From the NCBI RefSeq assembly GCF_017303295.1, contig NZ_JAFKOK010000010.1:156211-220210 (forward strand): DNA of 64,000 nt. Reading direction: 5' to 3'. Below the pieces are notes generated by a model, which was not told the DNA's origin, did not search any database, and saw only the letters and a program-made list of their open reading frames with translations. Below, in pieces: positions 9,363-17,914 of the stretch. Both the position numbers and the translations under genes were made by a program. This DNA comes from Rhodobacter sp. NTK016B. Lineage in GTDB: Bacteria > Pseudomonadota > Alphaproteobacteria > Rhodobacterales > Rhodobacteraceae. How positions within the stretch are numbered: the first letter of the stretch is position 1; the number at the start of each line of letters is the position of its first letter.

Positions 9363-11204
9363 TTATTCCTCGCCCGGCAGGATCCGCACGCCGCCCTTGT
9401 CCGCCGACGAGGCGAACATCGCATAAGCCTTCAGCGCGGTCGACACGGCCCGCTTGCGGGGTGCAGCCGGTTTCCACGGCAGCGGGCCCTTCTCCTCGCG
9501 CCGCGCGGCCAGAGTGGCGTCGTCCACGGCCAGGTTAATCGAGCGGTTGGGGATGTCGATCTCGATCGTGTCGCCGGTCTCGACCAGCCCGATCAGCCCG
9601 CCTTCCGCCGCTTCTGGCGAGGCATGGCCAATCGACAGCCCCGAGGTCCCGCCCGAGAAGCGGCCATCGGTCAGCAGCGCGCAGGCTTTGCCAAGGCCCT
9701 TCGACTTCAGATAGCTGGTCGGGTACAGCATTTCCTGCATCCCCGGCCCGCCCTGCGGCCCCTCAAAGCGGATGACCACGACCTCGCCTTCCTTGACCTT
9801 GCCGGTCAGGATGCCGCTGACCGCGTCGTCCTGGCTTTCATAGACCCGCGCGGTGCCGGTGAATTTCAGGATCGAATCGTCCACGCCCGCGGTCTTCACG
9901 ATGCAGCCGTTGAGCGCGATGTTCCCGAACAGCACCGCCAGCCCGCCATCCTTGGAAAAGGCGTGTTCGACATTGCGGATCACGCCGTCATCGCGGTCGT
10001 CATCCAGCGCCTTGTAGCGGTTCTCGGTCGAGAAAGCCTGCGTGGTGCGCACGCCACCCGGCGCGGCGCGGTAGAATTCGTCCACTTTCGGGTCGTTGGC
10101 CGTCTTGATGTCCCAGGTCGACAGCGCCTCGGCCATCGAGCCCGAATGCACCGTGCGCACGGTGTCATGCAGCAGCCCGCCGCGATTCATCTCGCCAAGG
10201 ATGCCCATGATCCCGCCCGCGCGGTGGACGTCTTCCATATGCACGTTCTGGGTGTTGGGCGCGACCTTGCACAGGCAGGGAACCTTGCGGCTCAGCCGGT
10301 CGATATCCTGCATGGTGAAATCCACGCCGCCCTCATAGGCGATGGCCAGAAGGTGCAGCACCGTGTTGGTCGAGCCGCCCATCGCGATGTCGAGCGACAT
10401 GGCGTTCTCGAAGGCCTCGAAGGTCGCGACCTCGCGCGGCAGGTAGCCGGGCTCGCCGCGCTCGTAATGGGCCTTGGTGATCTCGACGATCCGACGACCG
10501 GCGCGCAGGAAGATTTCCTTGCGGTCGGCATGGGTGGCCAGCATCGAGCCGTTGCCCGGCAGCGCAAGGCCCAGCGCCTCGGCCAGACAATTCATCGAGT
10601 TCGCTGTGAACATACCCGAGCACGAGCCGCAGGTCGGGCAGGCATTCTGTTCGAATTCCTCGACCTGCTCGTCGGTGTAATGGTCGTCGGCGGCGACGAT
10701 CATCGCGTCGATCAGGTCGACCTTGCGCACCAGATCGCCGATTTCGACCTTGCCCGCTTCCATCGGCCCGCCCGAGACGAAGATCGTCGGGATGTTGAGC
10801 CGCATCGAGGCCATCATCATGCCCGGCGTGATCTTGTCGCAGTTCGAGATGCAGACCATCGCGTCGGCGCAATGGGCGTTGACCATGTATTCGACCGAAT
10901 CCGCGATCAGCTCGCGCGACGGCAGCGAATAGAGCATCCCGTCATGGCCCATCGCGATCCCGTCATCGACGGCGATGGTGTTGAATTCCTTGGCCACACC
11001 GCCCGCCGCTTCGATTTCCCGCGCGACCATCTGGCCCAGATCCTTGAGGTGGACATGGCCCGGTACGAACTGGGTGAAGCTGTTGACCACGGCGATGATG
11101 GGCTTGCCGAAATCGCTGTCGGTCATCCCCGTGGCGCGCCAGAGGCCCCGGGCCCCGGCCATGTTGCGGCCATGGGTGGAACGGCGGGAGCGGTAATGCG
11201 GCAT
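9363..11204 (-). CDS. ilvD: Dihydroxy-acid dehydratase
   Basis: 613 residues, full length. Converts 2,3-dihydroxy-isovalerate and -methylvalerate to 2-oxo acids in valine/isoleucine synthesis; cytoplasmic Fe-S enzyme. Cluster and catalytic motifs are visible: [31 protein letters not shown] and [19 protein letters not shown]. The start [19 protein letters not shown] matches family N-termini. Monocistronic, divergent from tpiA, and followed by 3'-end element copy A. Confidence 0.97.
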   Translation of the reverse strand: MPHYRSRRSTHGRNMAGARGLWRATGMTDSDFGKPIIAVVNSFTQFVPGHVHLKDLGQMVAREIEAAGGVAKEFNTIAVDDGIAMGHDGMLYSLPSRELIADSVEYMVNAHCADAMVCISNCDKITPGMMMASMRLNIPTIFVSGGPMEAGKVEIGDLVRKVDLIDAMIVAADDHYTDEQVEEFEQNACPTCGSCSGMFTANSMNCLAEALGLALPGNGSMLATHADRKEIFLRAGRRIVEITKAHYERGEPGYLPREVATFEAFENAMSLDIAMGGSTNTVLHLLAIAYEGGVDFTMQDIDRLSRKVPCLCKVAPNTQNVHMEDVHRAGGIMGILGEMNRGGLLHDTVRTVHSGSMAEALSTWDIKTANDPKVDEFYRAAPGGVRTTQAFSTENRYKALDDDRDDGVIRNVEHAFSKDGGLAVLFGNIALNGCIVKTAGVDDSILKFTGTARVYESQDDAVSGILTGKVKEGEVVVIRFEGPQGGPGMQEMLYPTSYLKSKGLGKACALLTDGRFSGGTSGLSIGHASPEAAEGGLIGLVETGDTIEIDIPNRSINLAVDDATLAARREEKGPLPWKPAAPRKRAVSTALKAYAMFASSADKGGVRILPGEE

Positions 11205-11384
11205 GGTAGCGTCCTCGTGACTGTCTTGGCGCTCAATAGCGCAGATCGGGCGGGCGGGACAAGAAACTTACCCCCTGTGCCCCACAAATCGTGCGCCCGG
11301 CGCCAAGGATCAAGGGTGCGGCGGGATGCGGGCTTGGCCCCGGCAGCGGCATCGGGTTAACTCGGACCAAACAGGGAGACTGTC

Positions 11385-12116
11385 ATGAGCATCCGCAAAC
11401 TCGCCGCCGGGAACTGGAAGATGAACGGGCTGACCGCCCAGCTGACCGAGGCCATGGCACTGGCCGCAGCCCATCCGCAGCCCGATCTCGACATCCTGAT
11501 CTGCCCGCCCGCGACGCTGCTGGCGCCTATGGCGACGGCGATGACCGGCACCTCGGTCGCGGTCGGCGGGCAGGATTGCCATGCCGCCGAGAAAGGCGCG
11601 CATACTGGCGACATTTCCGCCACGATGCTCAGCGATGCGGGCGCGTCTTACGTGATCCTTGGCCATTCCGAGCGCCGCGCCGATCATGGCGAAAGCTCTG
11701 CCGATGTCGCCGCGAAGACGCAGGCCGCCTGGGCCGCGGGGCTGATTGCCGTGGTCTGCCTGGGTGAAACCGAGACACAGCGCGATGCCGGCGAGACGCT
11801 GACGGTGATCGGCGCGCAACTGGCCGAGTCGCTGCCCGAGGGCGCGACGGCCGAGAATACCGTCATCGCCTATGAGCCCGTCTGGGCCATCGGCACCGGC
11901 CGCACCCCGACCGAGGAACAGATCGCCGAGGTCCACGCCTTTCTGCGCAAGAACGCGCCCGATGCGGGGATCCGGCTGCTTTATGGCGGGTCGGTCAATC
12001 CCAAGAACGCCGCGACGATCTTCGCCATCGCCGATGTGGACGGCGCGCTGGTCGGCGGCGCTTCGCTGAAGGCCGAGGATTTCGGCGCCATCGTCACCGC
12101 TTTGCAAGAGGCCTGA
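11385..12116 (+). CDS. tpiA: Triosephosphate isomerase
   Basis: 243 residues. Interconverts glyceraldehyde 3-phosphate and dihydroxyacetone phosphate. [15 protein letters not shown] carries the substrate-binding Asn and Lys; catalytic His is in LGHSERR and catalytic Glu in [14 protein letters not shown]; the phosphate loop is [17 protein letters not shown] motif precedes the ATG. Divergent from ilvD across about 180 bases; followed by 3'-end element copy B. Confidence 0.97.
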   Translation: MSIRKLAAGNWKMNGLTAQLTEAMALAAAHPQPDLDILICPPATLLAPMATAMTGTSVAVGGQDCHAAEKGAHTGDISATMLSDAGASYVILGHSERRADHGESSADVAAKTQAAWAAGLIAVVCLGETETQRDAGETLTVIGAQLAESLPEGATAENTVIAYEPVWAIGTGRTPTEEQIAEVHAFLRKNAPDAGIRLLYGGSVNPKNAATIFAIADVDGALVGGASLKAEDFGAIVTALQEA

Positions 12117-12142
12117 GCGCCGCGCCGGGACCACGCGGGGCA

Positions 12143-12211
12143 AGGGGGCTGTCTGCCCCCTCTTTGCCGTGCGGCAAATTCACCCCCGAGGATATTTACG
12201 GAACAAAGATG
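12143..12211 (+). repeat. Two-hairpin 3'-end element, copy B (after tpiA)
   Basis: 27 bases after the tpiA stop, same strand. Stem 1 AGGGGGC/GCCCCCT with loop TGTCT; stem 2 TTTGCCG/CGGCAAA, a perfect seven-pair inverted repeat; then CACCCCCGAGGATATTT and ACAAAGATG. Stem 2 differs in sequence from the other copies but still pairs. Confidence 0.8.
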
Positions 12212-12258
12212 GGCAATTTTCGTCGAATTGTCCGTAACTGTTGAGTCCTACACCCGCG

Positions 12259-13434
12259 TCACGCCGCTTTCTCGTCCTGCGCGGCGCGGGGTTGCGCGCG
12301 TTCGACAAGACGGGCGAAATAGCTGGCGCCGATCGGGGCGACGGCATCGTTGAAATCGTAGCGCGGGTGATGAAGCCCGGCGCTGTCGCCCTGACCCAGA
12401 AAAAGATACGCCCCGGGACGCGCTTCGAGCATATAGGCGAAATCCTCGGCCCCCATCGTCGGCTCGCATTCCCCCGCCTCGCTGCCGATCTCGGCCGCCA
12501 CGGCGCGGGCGAAATCGTAATCCCCGGCGTGGTTGATCGTGGCGGGATAGCCGCGCTCGAAGGTGATGTCGGCGCGCACGCCCATCGCTGCCGCGATGCC
12601 CGAGACGATCTGATGGCAGCGGGCTTCGACCATGTCCTGCACCGCCTTGTCATAGGTGCGAACCGTGGCGCAGAACCAGCCGCTTTCGGGGATGATGTTG
12701 TCGGCGGTGCCGGTATGGATCTGCGTCACCGAGATCACCAGCGCATCGGTGCCCTTGCGGTTGCGCGACACGATGCTTTGCAGCGCGCCGACCATCTGCA
12801 CGATGGCCGCGACCGGATCGGCGCAATCCTCGGGATGGGCGCCGTGGCCACCCTGCCCCGTGACCGTTACCCACAGCGTATCGACGGCGGCCATGATGGG
12901 GCCCGGCGCGCCTTCGAACCGGCCCTCGGGCACGCCGGGGGCATTGTGCAGGGCAAAGACCCGCGAGATGCCGAAGCGCTCCATGATGCCCTCTTTCACC
13001 ATCACCTCGGCGCCGCCGCCCCATTCCTCGGCCGGCTGGAAAATCAGCGCAACGCGGCCGGCAAAATTGCGCGTCTCGGCCAGATAGCGCGCGGCACCCA
13101 GCAGCATGGTCGTATGGCCGTCATGGCCGCAGGCATGCATTTTGCCGGGCACGGTCGAGGCATGCGGCAGGCCGGTCTCTTCTTCGATCGGCAGCGCGTC
13201 GATATCGGCGCGCAGGCCGATGGTCGGCCCCGCGCCCTGACCCTCGATGATCGCCACGAGGCCCGACTGCGCGATGCCTTCGTGGATCTCGGTGATGCCG
13301 AATTCGCGCAGCCGCTCGGCGATGAAAGCGGCAGTCTGGTGGCAGTCGAAGCGCGTTTCGGGATGCTGGTGCAGATGCTGGCGCCACGCCGTCATCTCGG
13401 GCGTGTAATCGGCGATACGGTTGAGGACGGGCAT
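12259..13434 (-). CDS. M20-family amidohydrolase (hippurate hydrolase-like)
   Basis: About 391 residues. M20D metallopeptidase family, which hydrolyses N-acyl amino acids or similar amides. Metal ligands are seen in MHACGHDGHTTMLLG, the catalytic Glu in PAEEWGGGAEVM, dimerisation-domain His in GAHPEDCADP, and a last ligand in the C-terminal LHHPRYDFND block. The ATG at 13434 (MPVLNRIADYTPEMT) is preceded by GGAG and fits the family; the frame stays open far upstream, but that part is antisense to mazG and mnmH and has no coding signature. Divergent from mazG. Confidence 0.92.
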   Translation of the reverse strand: MPVLNRIADYTPEMTAWRQHLHQHPETRFDCHQTAAFIAERLREFGITEIHEGIAQSGLVAIIEGQGAGPTIGLRADIDALPIEEETGLPHASTVPGKMHACGHDGHTTMLLGAARYLAETRNFAGRVALIFQPAEEWGGGAEVMVKEGIMERFGISRVFALHNAPGVPEGRFEGAPGPIMAAVDTLWVTVTGQGGHGAHPEDCADPVAAIVQMVGALQSIVSRNRKGTDALVISVTQIHTGTADNIIPESGWFCATVRTYDKAVQDMVEARCHQIVSGIAAAMGVRADITFERGYPATINHAGDYDFARAVAAEIGSEAGECEPTMGAEDFAYMLEARPGAYLFLGQGDSAGLHHPRYDFNDAVAPIGASYFARLVERAQPRAAQDEKAA

Positions 13435-13500
13435 GGTGGACTCCGGCGCGGGGCTTTGGGATAGAGGGCGCAAGCTTCCTCCAGACAGCGGGTGCGTGCA

Positions 13501-14313
13501 ATGGCCGAAGATCCCCTTATCAACGATCCCGATGGCGGCATGCCCCGCCTGGCGCGGATCATGGCCCGGCTGCGCGACCGCGAGACCGGCTGCCCGTGGG
13601 ATATCGAGCAGGATTTCGACACGATTGCCCCCTACACGATCGAAGAGGGTTACGAAGTCGCGGATGCCATCGCGCGCAAGGACTGGGACGGGCTGAAAGG
13701 CGAGCTGGGCGACCTGCTGTTCCAGTCCGTCTACCACGCGCAGATGGCCGAAGAGGCCGGGCTTTTCACGCTGGACGACGTCTTGCGCGGCATCGCCGAC
13801 AAGATGGTCGCGCGTCATCCGCATGTCTTCGGCGACGTGGTGATCGACAGCGCCGAGGCGCAGACCGATGCGTGGGAAGTCATCAAGGCCAAGGAACGCG
13901 CGGCGCGAGCGCAGGGCGGCGTTCTGGATGATGTGCCCGTGGGGCATGCCGGGCTGACGCGCGCGGTGAAGCTGCAAAAGCGGGCCGCGCGGGTGGGGTT
14001 CGACTGGCCGGAGATCGGTCAGGTCGTGGCCAAGATTGCCGAGGAAGCGCAGGAACTGACCGAGGCCGCGCCCGAGGATCAGTTCGAGGAATATGGCGAC
14101 CTGCTGTTCGTGATGGCCAATCTGGCGCGGCATCTGGATATCGATCCCGAGGCAGCGCTCAGGGCCGCGAATGACAAGTTCACCCGCCGTTTCCGGTCCA
14201 TCGAGGCCGCGCTGGCAGCGCAGGGGCGCAGCCCGGCCGACAGCGATCTGGCCGAGATGGATGCGCTGTGGGACGCGGCGAAGGCCGAAGAGAAAGCCGC
14301 GCGCCGGGGTTAG
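13501..14313 (+). CDS. mazG: Nucleoside triphosphate pyrophosphohydrolase MazG
   Basis: 270 residues from the ATG at 13501; a GTG nine bases upstream is possible. Hydrolyses (d)NTPs to NMP plus pyrophosphate, for house-cleaning and (p)ppGpp control. Two MazG domains: the N-terminal Mg-binding motif EEGYEVADAI...GELGDLLFQ and the second IAEEAQELTEA...EEYGDLLF. PWDIEQDFDTIAPYTIEE is the typical start of domain 1. Followed closely by mnmH on the same strand. Confidence 0.95.
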   Translation: MAEDPLINDPDGGMPRLARIMARLRDRETGCPWDIEQDFDTIAPYTIEEGYEVADAIARKDWDGLKGELGDLLFQSVYHAQMAEEAGLFTLDDVLRGIADKMVARHPHVFGDVVIDSAEAQTDAWEVIKAKERAARAQGGVLDDVPVGHAGLTRAVKLQKRAARVGFDWPEIGQVVAKIAEEAQELTEAAPEDQFEEYGDLLFVMANLARHLDIDPEAALRAANDKFTRRFRSIEAALAAQGRSPADSDLAEMDALWDAAKAEEKAARRG

Positions 14314-14352
14314 GGTCTTCCGGTGCGGGCGGGCGCGCAGTAAGCCTGTGGG

Positions 14353-15423
14353 ATGCAACGCCTTACGCTCAACTCGATCGCCGATATCCTGTCGCTGCCC
14401 TATGACGAGGTGATCGATACCCGTTCGCCGGGCGAATACGCCGAAGACCACGTCCCGGGCGCGGTCAACCTGCCGTCTCTCGACAACGACGAGCGCGCGC
14501 GTGTCGGCACGGTCTATGTGCAGGACAGCCGCTTCAAGGCCCGGCGCATGGGGGCTGCCCTTGTGGCAAAGAACGCGGCGACGCATCTGCAGACCTATCT
14601 CGCCGACAAACCCGCCGATTACCGCCCGCTGGTCTATTGTTGGCGCGGCGGGATGCGCTCGAACGCCATCGCGCTGATCTACAGCCAGATCGGCTGGCGG
14701 GTCGGCGTGCTGGACGGCGGATGGCGCAGCTGGCGGCGATTGGTGCAACAGGCGCTGTATGAAACACCGTTTCCCGCGCCGGTGGTGATGCTCGACGGCA
14801 ATACCGGCACCGCGAAGACCGCGCTTTTGCACAAGGTGAAAGCGATGGGGGCACAGGTGCTGGATCTTGAGGGGCTGGCGCGGCACCGAGGCAGTCTGTT
14901 CGGGCTGACGGTGGGCGACAGCCAGCCTGCGCAAAAAGGGTTTGAGAGCGCGCTTGCGGTCGAGATGGCAAAGCTCGATCCCGCGCGCCCGGTGCTGGTC
15001 GAGGCGGAGTCGAACCGGATCGGAGAGATCCGCATCCCGCCCGCCTTGTGGTCGGCGATGCAGGCGGCGCCTCGGGTCGAGATCGCCGCGCCGCTGGCGG
15101 CACGGGCGGACTGGCTGACGCGCGCCTATGCCGATGTGACGGCGGATCCGGGGGAACTGGCCGCGCGCATCGCGGCGCTGCAACCCTACCAGTCGCGCGA
15201 GACAATCGAGGCATGGCAGAAGCTGGCGGTCGAGCGGCAGTTTCCCCGCCTCGCGGCGGCACTGATGGAAGCACATTACGACCCGCGCTATGCCCGCACC
15301 CGGTTGCGCCGGGGGACCGAGCCGTTGCGCGTCTATGCCACCGAGACGCTGGACGACGCGGCGCAGGATCGACTGGCAAAACGGATCGCCGCCGATCTGG
15401 AAGGCGACTTTTTCAACACTTGA
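14353..15423 (+). CDS. mnmH: tRNA 2-selenouridine synthase
   Basis: 356 residues (MnmH/SelU). Exchanges sulfur for selenium at wobble position 34 of mnm5s2U tRNAs, through a geranylated intermediate. The N-terminal rhodanese domain has the catalytic Cys in VYCWRGGMRSNA; the C-terminal P-loop is GNTGTAKTALL. It lies 40 bases after mazG and is probably co-transcribed. No selD is visible in the window; it could be elsewhere, or the enzyme may serve tRNA geranylation. Confidence 0.93.
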   Translation: MQRLTLNSIADILSLPYDEVIDTRSPGEYAEDHVPGAVNLPSLDNDERARVGTVYVQDSRFKARRMGAALVAKNAATHLQTYLADKPADYRPLVYCWRGGMRSNAIALIYSQIGWRVGVLDGGWRSWRRLVQQALYETPFPAPVVMLDGNTGTAKTALLHKVKAMGAQVLDLEGLARHRGSLFGLTVGDSQPAQKGFESALAVEMAKLDPARPVLVEAESNRIGEIRIPPALWSAMQAAPRVEIAAPLAARADWLTRAYADVTADPGELAARIAALQPYQSRETIEAWQKLAVERQFPRLAAALMEAHYDPRYARTRLRRGTEPLRVYATETLDDAAQDRLAKRIAADLEGDFFNT

Positions 15424-15490
15424 GCGGCGTCAATGTCGGTCAAGTTATAGCGGACCGGCATTAATCCGACACAAGGCGAAAGTCTGACTT

Positions 15491-16450
15491 TCAATCCCGC
15501 CAGTCGAAAAAACCGCGCGGCGTCCGCTCAAGCAGGCGGCGGGCGATTTCGGTTCCAAGATCGGCAGCATCGAAGATCGAGGCCCGCCCCTCATCGCTCA
15601 GCGATTCCGAGCCGTCCGGGCGCAGCACTTCGCCGCGCAGCCATATCTCGTCGCCTTCCAGAACCGCCAGCCCCGCAATCGGCGTCTCACAAGAGCCGTC
15701 CAGCGTGGCGAGGAAGGCGCGCTCGGCGGCCAGACGGTGGCCAGTATCGGCATCGTGGATCGCGCTCAGCATCGCCTCGGCGCGCGGATCGTCCAGACGC
15801 CGCTCGATCCCGATGGCACCCTGCGCGATGGCGGGCAGCATCTCGTCCACCTCGATGGCCGAGCGGGCGACCTTGGCCATGCCCAGCCGGTTGAGCCCCG
15901 CCATGGCAAGGAACGTGCAATCCGCAACGCCCTCGGAGAGCTTGCGCAGGCGGGTCTGCACGTTGCCGCGAAACTCGACCACTGTCAGGTCCGGGCGCCG
16001 GTGCAGAAGCTGTGCGCGACGGCGCAGCGACGACGTGCCCACCACCTGCCCCGGCTCAAGATCGGCAAGACGCGCGACGCCCGGCGAAACGAACGCGTCG
16101 CGCTCATCCTCACGCGGGAGATAGCAATCCAGCACCAGCCCCTCGGGCTGTTCGACCGGCATGTCCTTCATCGAATGCACCGCAAGATCGATGCGCCCGT
16201 CGCCGAGCTGTTCCTCGATCTCGCGCGTGAACAGGCCCTTGTTGCCGATCTCTTTGAGCGGCCGGTCAGCCTCGATCATCGAGCGGTCATCGCCGGTGGT
16301 CTTGATCACCACGATCTCGAAGGCCGCTTCGGGCAGGTCGAAAGCCGCCATCAGCCGGTCGCGCGTCTCATGCGCCTGTGCCAGCGCCAGCGGAGAGCCG
16401 CGCGTGCCGATTTTCAGGGTCTGGTCGGGGGTCGGAAGGATCACGCTCAT
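15491..16450 (-). CDS. hemC: Hydroxymethylbilane synthase (porphobilinogen deaminase)
   Basis: 319 residues. Polymerises four porphobilinogens to hydroxymethylbilane in haem/bacteriochlorophyll synthesis. Visible motifs: KIGTRGSPLALAQA, KDMPVEQPEGL, the Arg-rich TSSLRRRAQLL, and the dipyrromethane-cofactor Cys in LDGSCETPIAG. Monocistronic on the minus strand, convergent with mnmH. Confidence 0.97.
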   Translation of the reverse strand: MSVILPTPDQTLKIGTRGSPLALAQAHETRDRLMAAFDLPEAAFEIVVIKTTGDDRSMIEADRPLKEIGNKGLFTREIEEQLGDGRIDLAVHSMKDMPVEQPEGLVLDCYLPREDERDAFVSPGVARLADLEPGQVVGTSSLRRRAQLLHRRPDLTVVEFRGNVQTRLRKLSEGVADCTFLAMAGLNRLGMAKVARSAIEVDEMLPAIAQGAIGIERRLDDPRAEAMLSAIHDADTGHRLAAERAFLATLDGSCETPIAGLAVLEGDEIWLRGEVLRPDGSESLSDEGRASIFDAADLGTEIARRLLERTPRGFFDWRD

Positions 16451-16588
16451 GGCCCCTGCTTAGCCGCGCAGAAGACCGCGCGCAATCACCCCGCGAAAAG
16501 AGCCGCGACGCCCCCCGGAAAGCCACCTTTTCTTTGAACCGCACGCGCCGGTCCCGCGACTAACCGGCATTGATCGAGGGAGTTTTCC

Positions 16589-16735
16589 ATGCCGTACCGT
16601 TTCAAAGCTGCGCGATTCTGGGTTCTTGTCACCGCCCTGTCGCTGACCGCCGCCGCGATCAGCGCAGGCAGCGCGACGATTGGTCACGATACCTCGACAA
16701 TCGACCCGATCCGGACCCATTCGGGCGCAATCTGA
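16589..16735 (+). CDS. Small exported peptide, 48 aa, unknown
   Basis: A short frame in the hemC-methyltransferase gap. It has a good ribosome site (GAGGGAG, six bases before ATG) and reads like a secretory signal: MPYRFKAARFWVLVTALS, then an alanine-rich stretch ending AISAGSA, then about 20 polar residues. I cannot assign a function; it may encode a small secreted or membrane peptide or be a chance frame. Confidence 0.4.
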   Translation: MPYRFKAARFWVLVTALSLTAAAISAGSATIGHDTSTIDPIRTHSGAI

Positions 16736-16813
16736 GCATTTTGCGATACGACGCCGTTTTCTTGCCGTATTCAGCATTCATTGGCGACCGAAGTTGTATA
16801 AGGAATCGGTGTC

Positions 16814-17833
16814 ATGAAAGATGTATCAGGCCTGATCGAGCGGACGGCTCAAACGCAAGTGATCGAACCTCGTTGCCCCTTGACCGGAACTGCCATGTCG
16901 CGCGGCCTGACCGTGCCGATGGACTGGCGACGCCCGGTCACGTCGCGCGAGCGGCAGATCTGGTGGAACGCCGATCACAGCTTTGGTCAGATCCATCCCC
17001 GCCCGGCGCTGGACGAGGTGTCGGAATTCTACGACTTCCCCACCTATTACACCCATGACGATCCCAATTCGCTCGACAGCGCCGAGGAAGAGCGCCGCAT
17101 CGGCGCGCTGGGGCGTCTGCTGGGCTCGATCGCCTACCGCTTCGAACGCGGCGCCGAGCCGACCGTCGAATGGTGGGGATCGGTCATTCCCAAAGGCGCG
17201 CGCTACGGGCTGGAAATCGGTTGCGGCAATGGCGACCGGATGAAGACCTTCGGCGCCCATGTCGAAGCCACCGTCGGCGTCGAGCCCGATCTTCGTGCCG
17301 CTGCGGTGGCACGTCAGAAAGGGCTCGAGGTCCATGCTGGCACGGCCGAGGAACTGCCCGACGCGATCCGCACGCGCAAATACGACGCCATCGTCTTCTC
17401 GCATGTGCTCGAACACACGATGGACCCGATCCTTGCGCTGCAGAATGCGCGCGACCTGCTTTCGGACACCGGCATCCTGTCGGTCGAAGTGCCCAACAAC
17501 GCCTCGACCGGCAGCCGCTGGATGGGCGAGCGCTGGCGCTGGCTGGACACGCCGCGACACCTGAACTTTTTCACCGCCGACGGCTTGCGCGCCTGCGCGC
17601 AATCGGCGGGGCTGAAGGTGCGCGCGGTCCTGTACCGGGGCTATGTGCGCCAGTTCATGCCCGACTGGATCCTCGACGAGGCCCGGATCACCGCCGCTCA
17701 GCAGCGCCGCGCGATGACGCAGGCCGATATCGACCGGCAGGTCCGGCACTCGGCGCGGCTTCTGGCCGCGACTGCCATGGCAGCGCCCGAGAAGAAATAC
17801 GATTCCGTGCGGCTGATCTGCTCGCGCTACTGA
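16814..17833 (+). CDS. Class I SAM-dependent methyltransferase
   Basis: 339 residues. Motif I is GLEIGCGNGDRMKTF, followed by VGVEPD (motif II) and YDAIVFSHVLEHTMDP (motif IV region), then VEVPNNASTGSRWMGERWR and DTPRHLNFFT, as in methyltransferases of polysaccharide or O-methyl sugar pathways (Methyltransf_23 type). The N-terminus lacks a full zinc-finger set. Substrate unknown. Monogenic, ending in the strong bidirectional hairpin at 17860-17888. Confidence 0.85.
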   Translation: MKDVSGLIERTAQTQVIEPRCPLTGTAMSRGLTVPMDWRRPVTSRERQIWWNADHSFGQIHPRPALDEVSEFYDFPTYYTHDDPNSLDSAEEERRIGALGRLLGSIAYRFERGAEPTVEWWGSVIPKGARYGLEIGCGNGDRMKTFGAHVEATVGVEPDLRAAAVARQKGLEVHAGTAEELPDAIRTRKYDAIVFSHVLEHTMDPILALQNARDLLSDTGILSVEVPNNASTGSRWMGERWRWLDTPRHLNFFTADGLRACAQSAGLKVRAVLYRGYVRQFMPDWILDEARITAAQQRRAMTQADIDRQVRHSARLLAATAMAAPEKKYDSVRLICSRY

Positions 17834-17859
17834 GCCGGAACGCCCTGCCCCAGAACGAA

Positions 17860-17888
17860 AAAGAACCCGGCGTCGCGCCGGGTTCTTT
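17860..17888. terminator. Bidirectional intrinsic terminator
   Basis: Perfect 13-base-pair stem (AAAGAACCCGGCG and its complement) with a three-base TCG loop, flanked by A-run and T-run. It sits between the convergent methyltransferase and carboxypeptidase genes and can stop both. Confidence 0.9.
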
Positions 17889-17914
17889 CGTATCTGGTCA
17901 TGTGAGAACCGCTG

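Noticed and set aside
9297..11360. 687-residue plus-strand open frame opposite ilvD
   Set aside because: Shadow of ilvD; no start signal and no domain.
12259..15276. 1005-residue open frame on the minus strand running through mazG and mnmH
   Set aside because: Only the first part (to 13434) matches the amidohydrolase; the upstream 610 codons are antisense to mazG and mnmH and have no family features. High GC keeps the reverse frame open.
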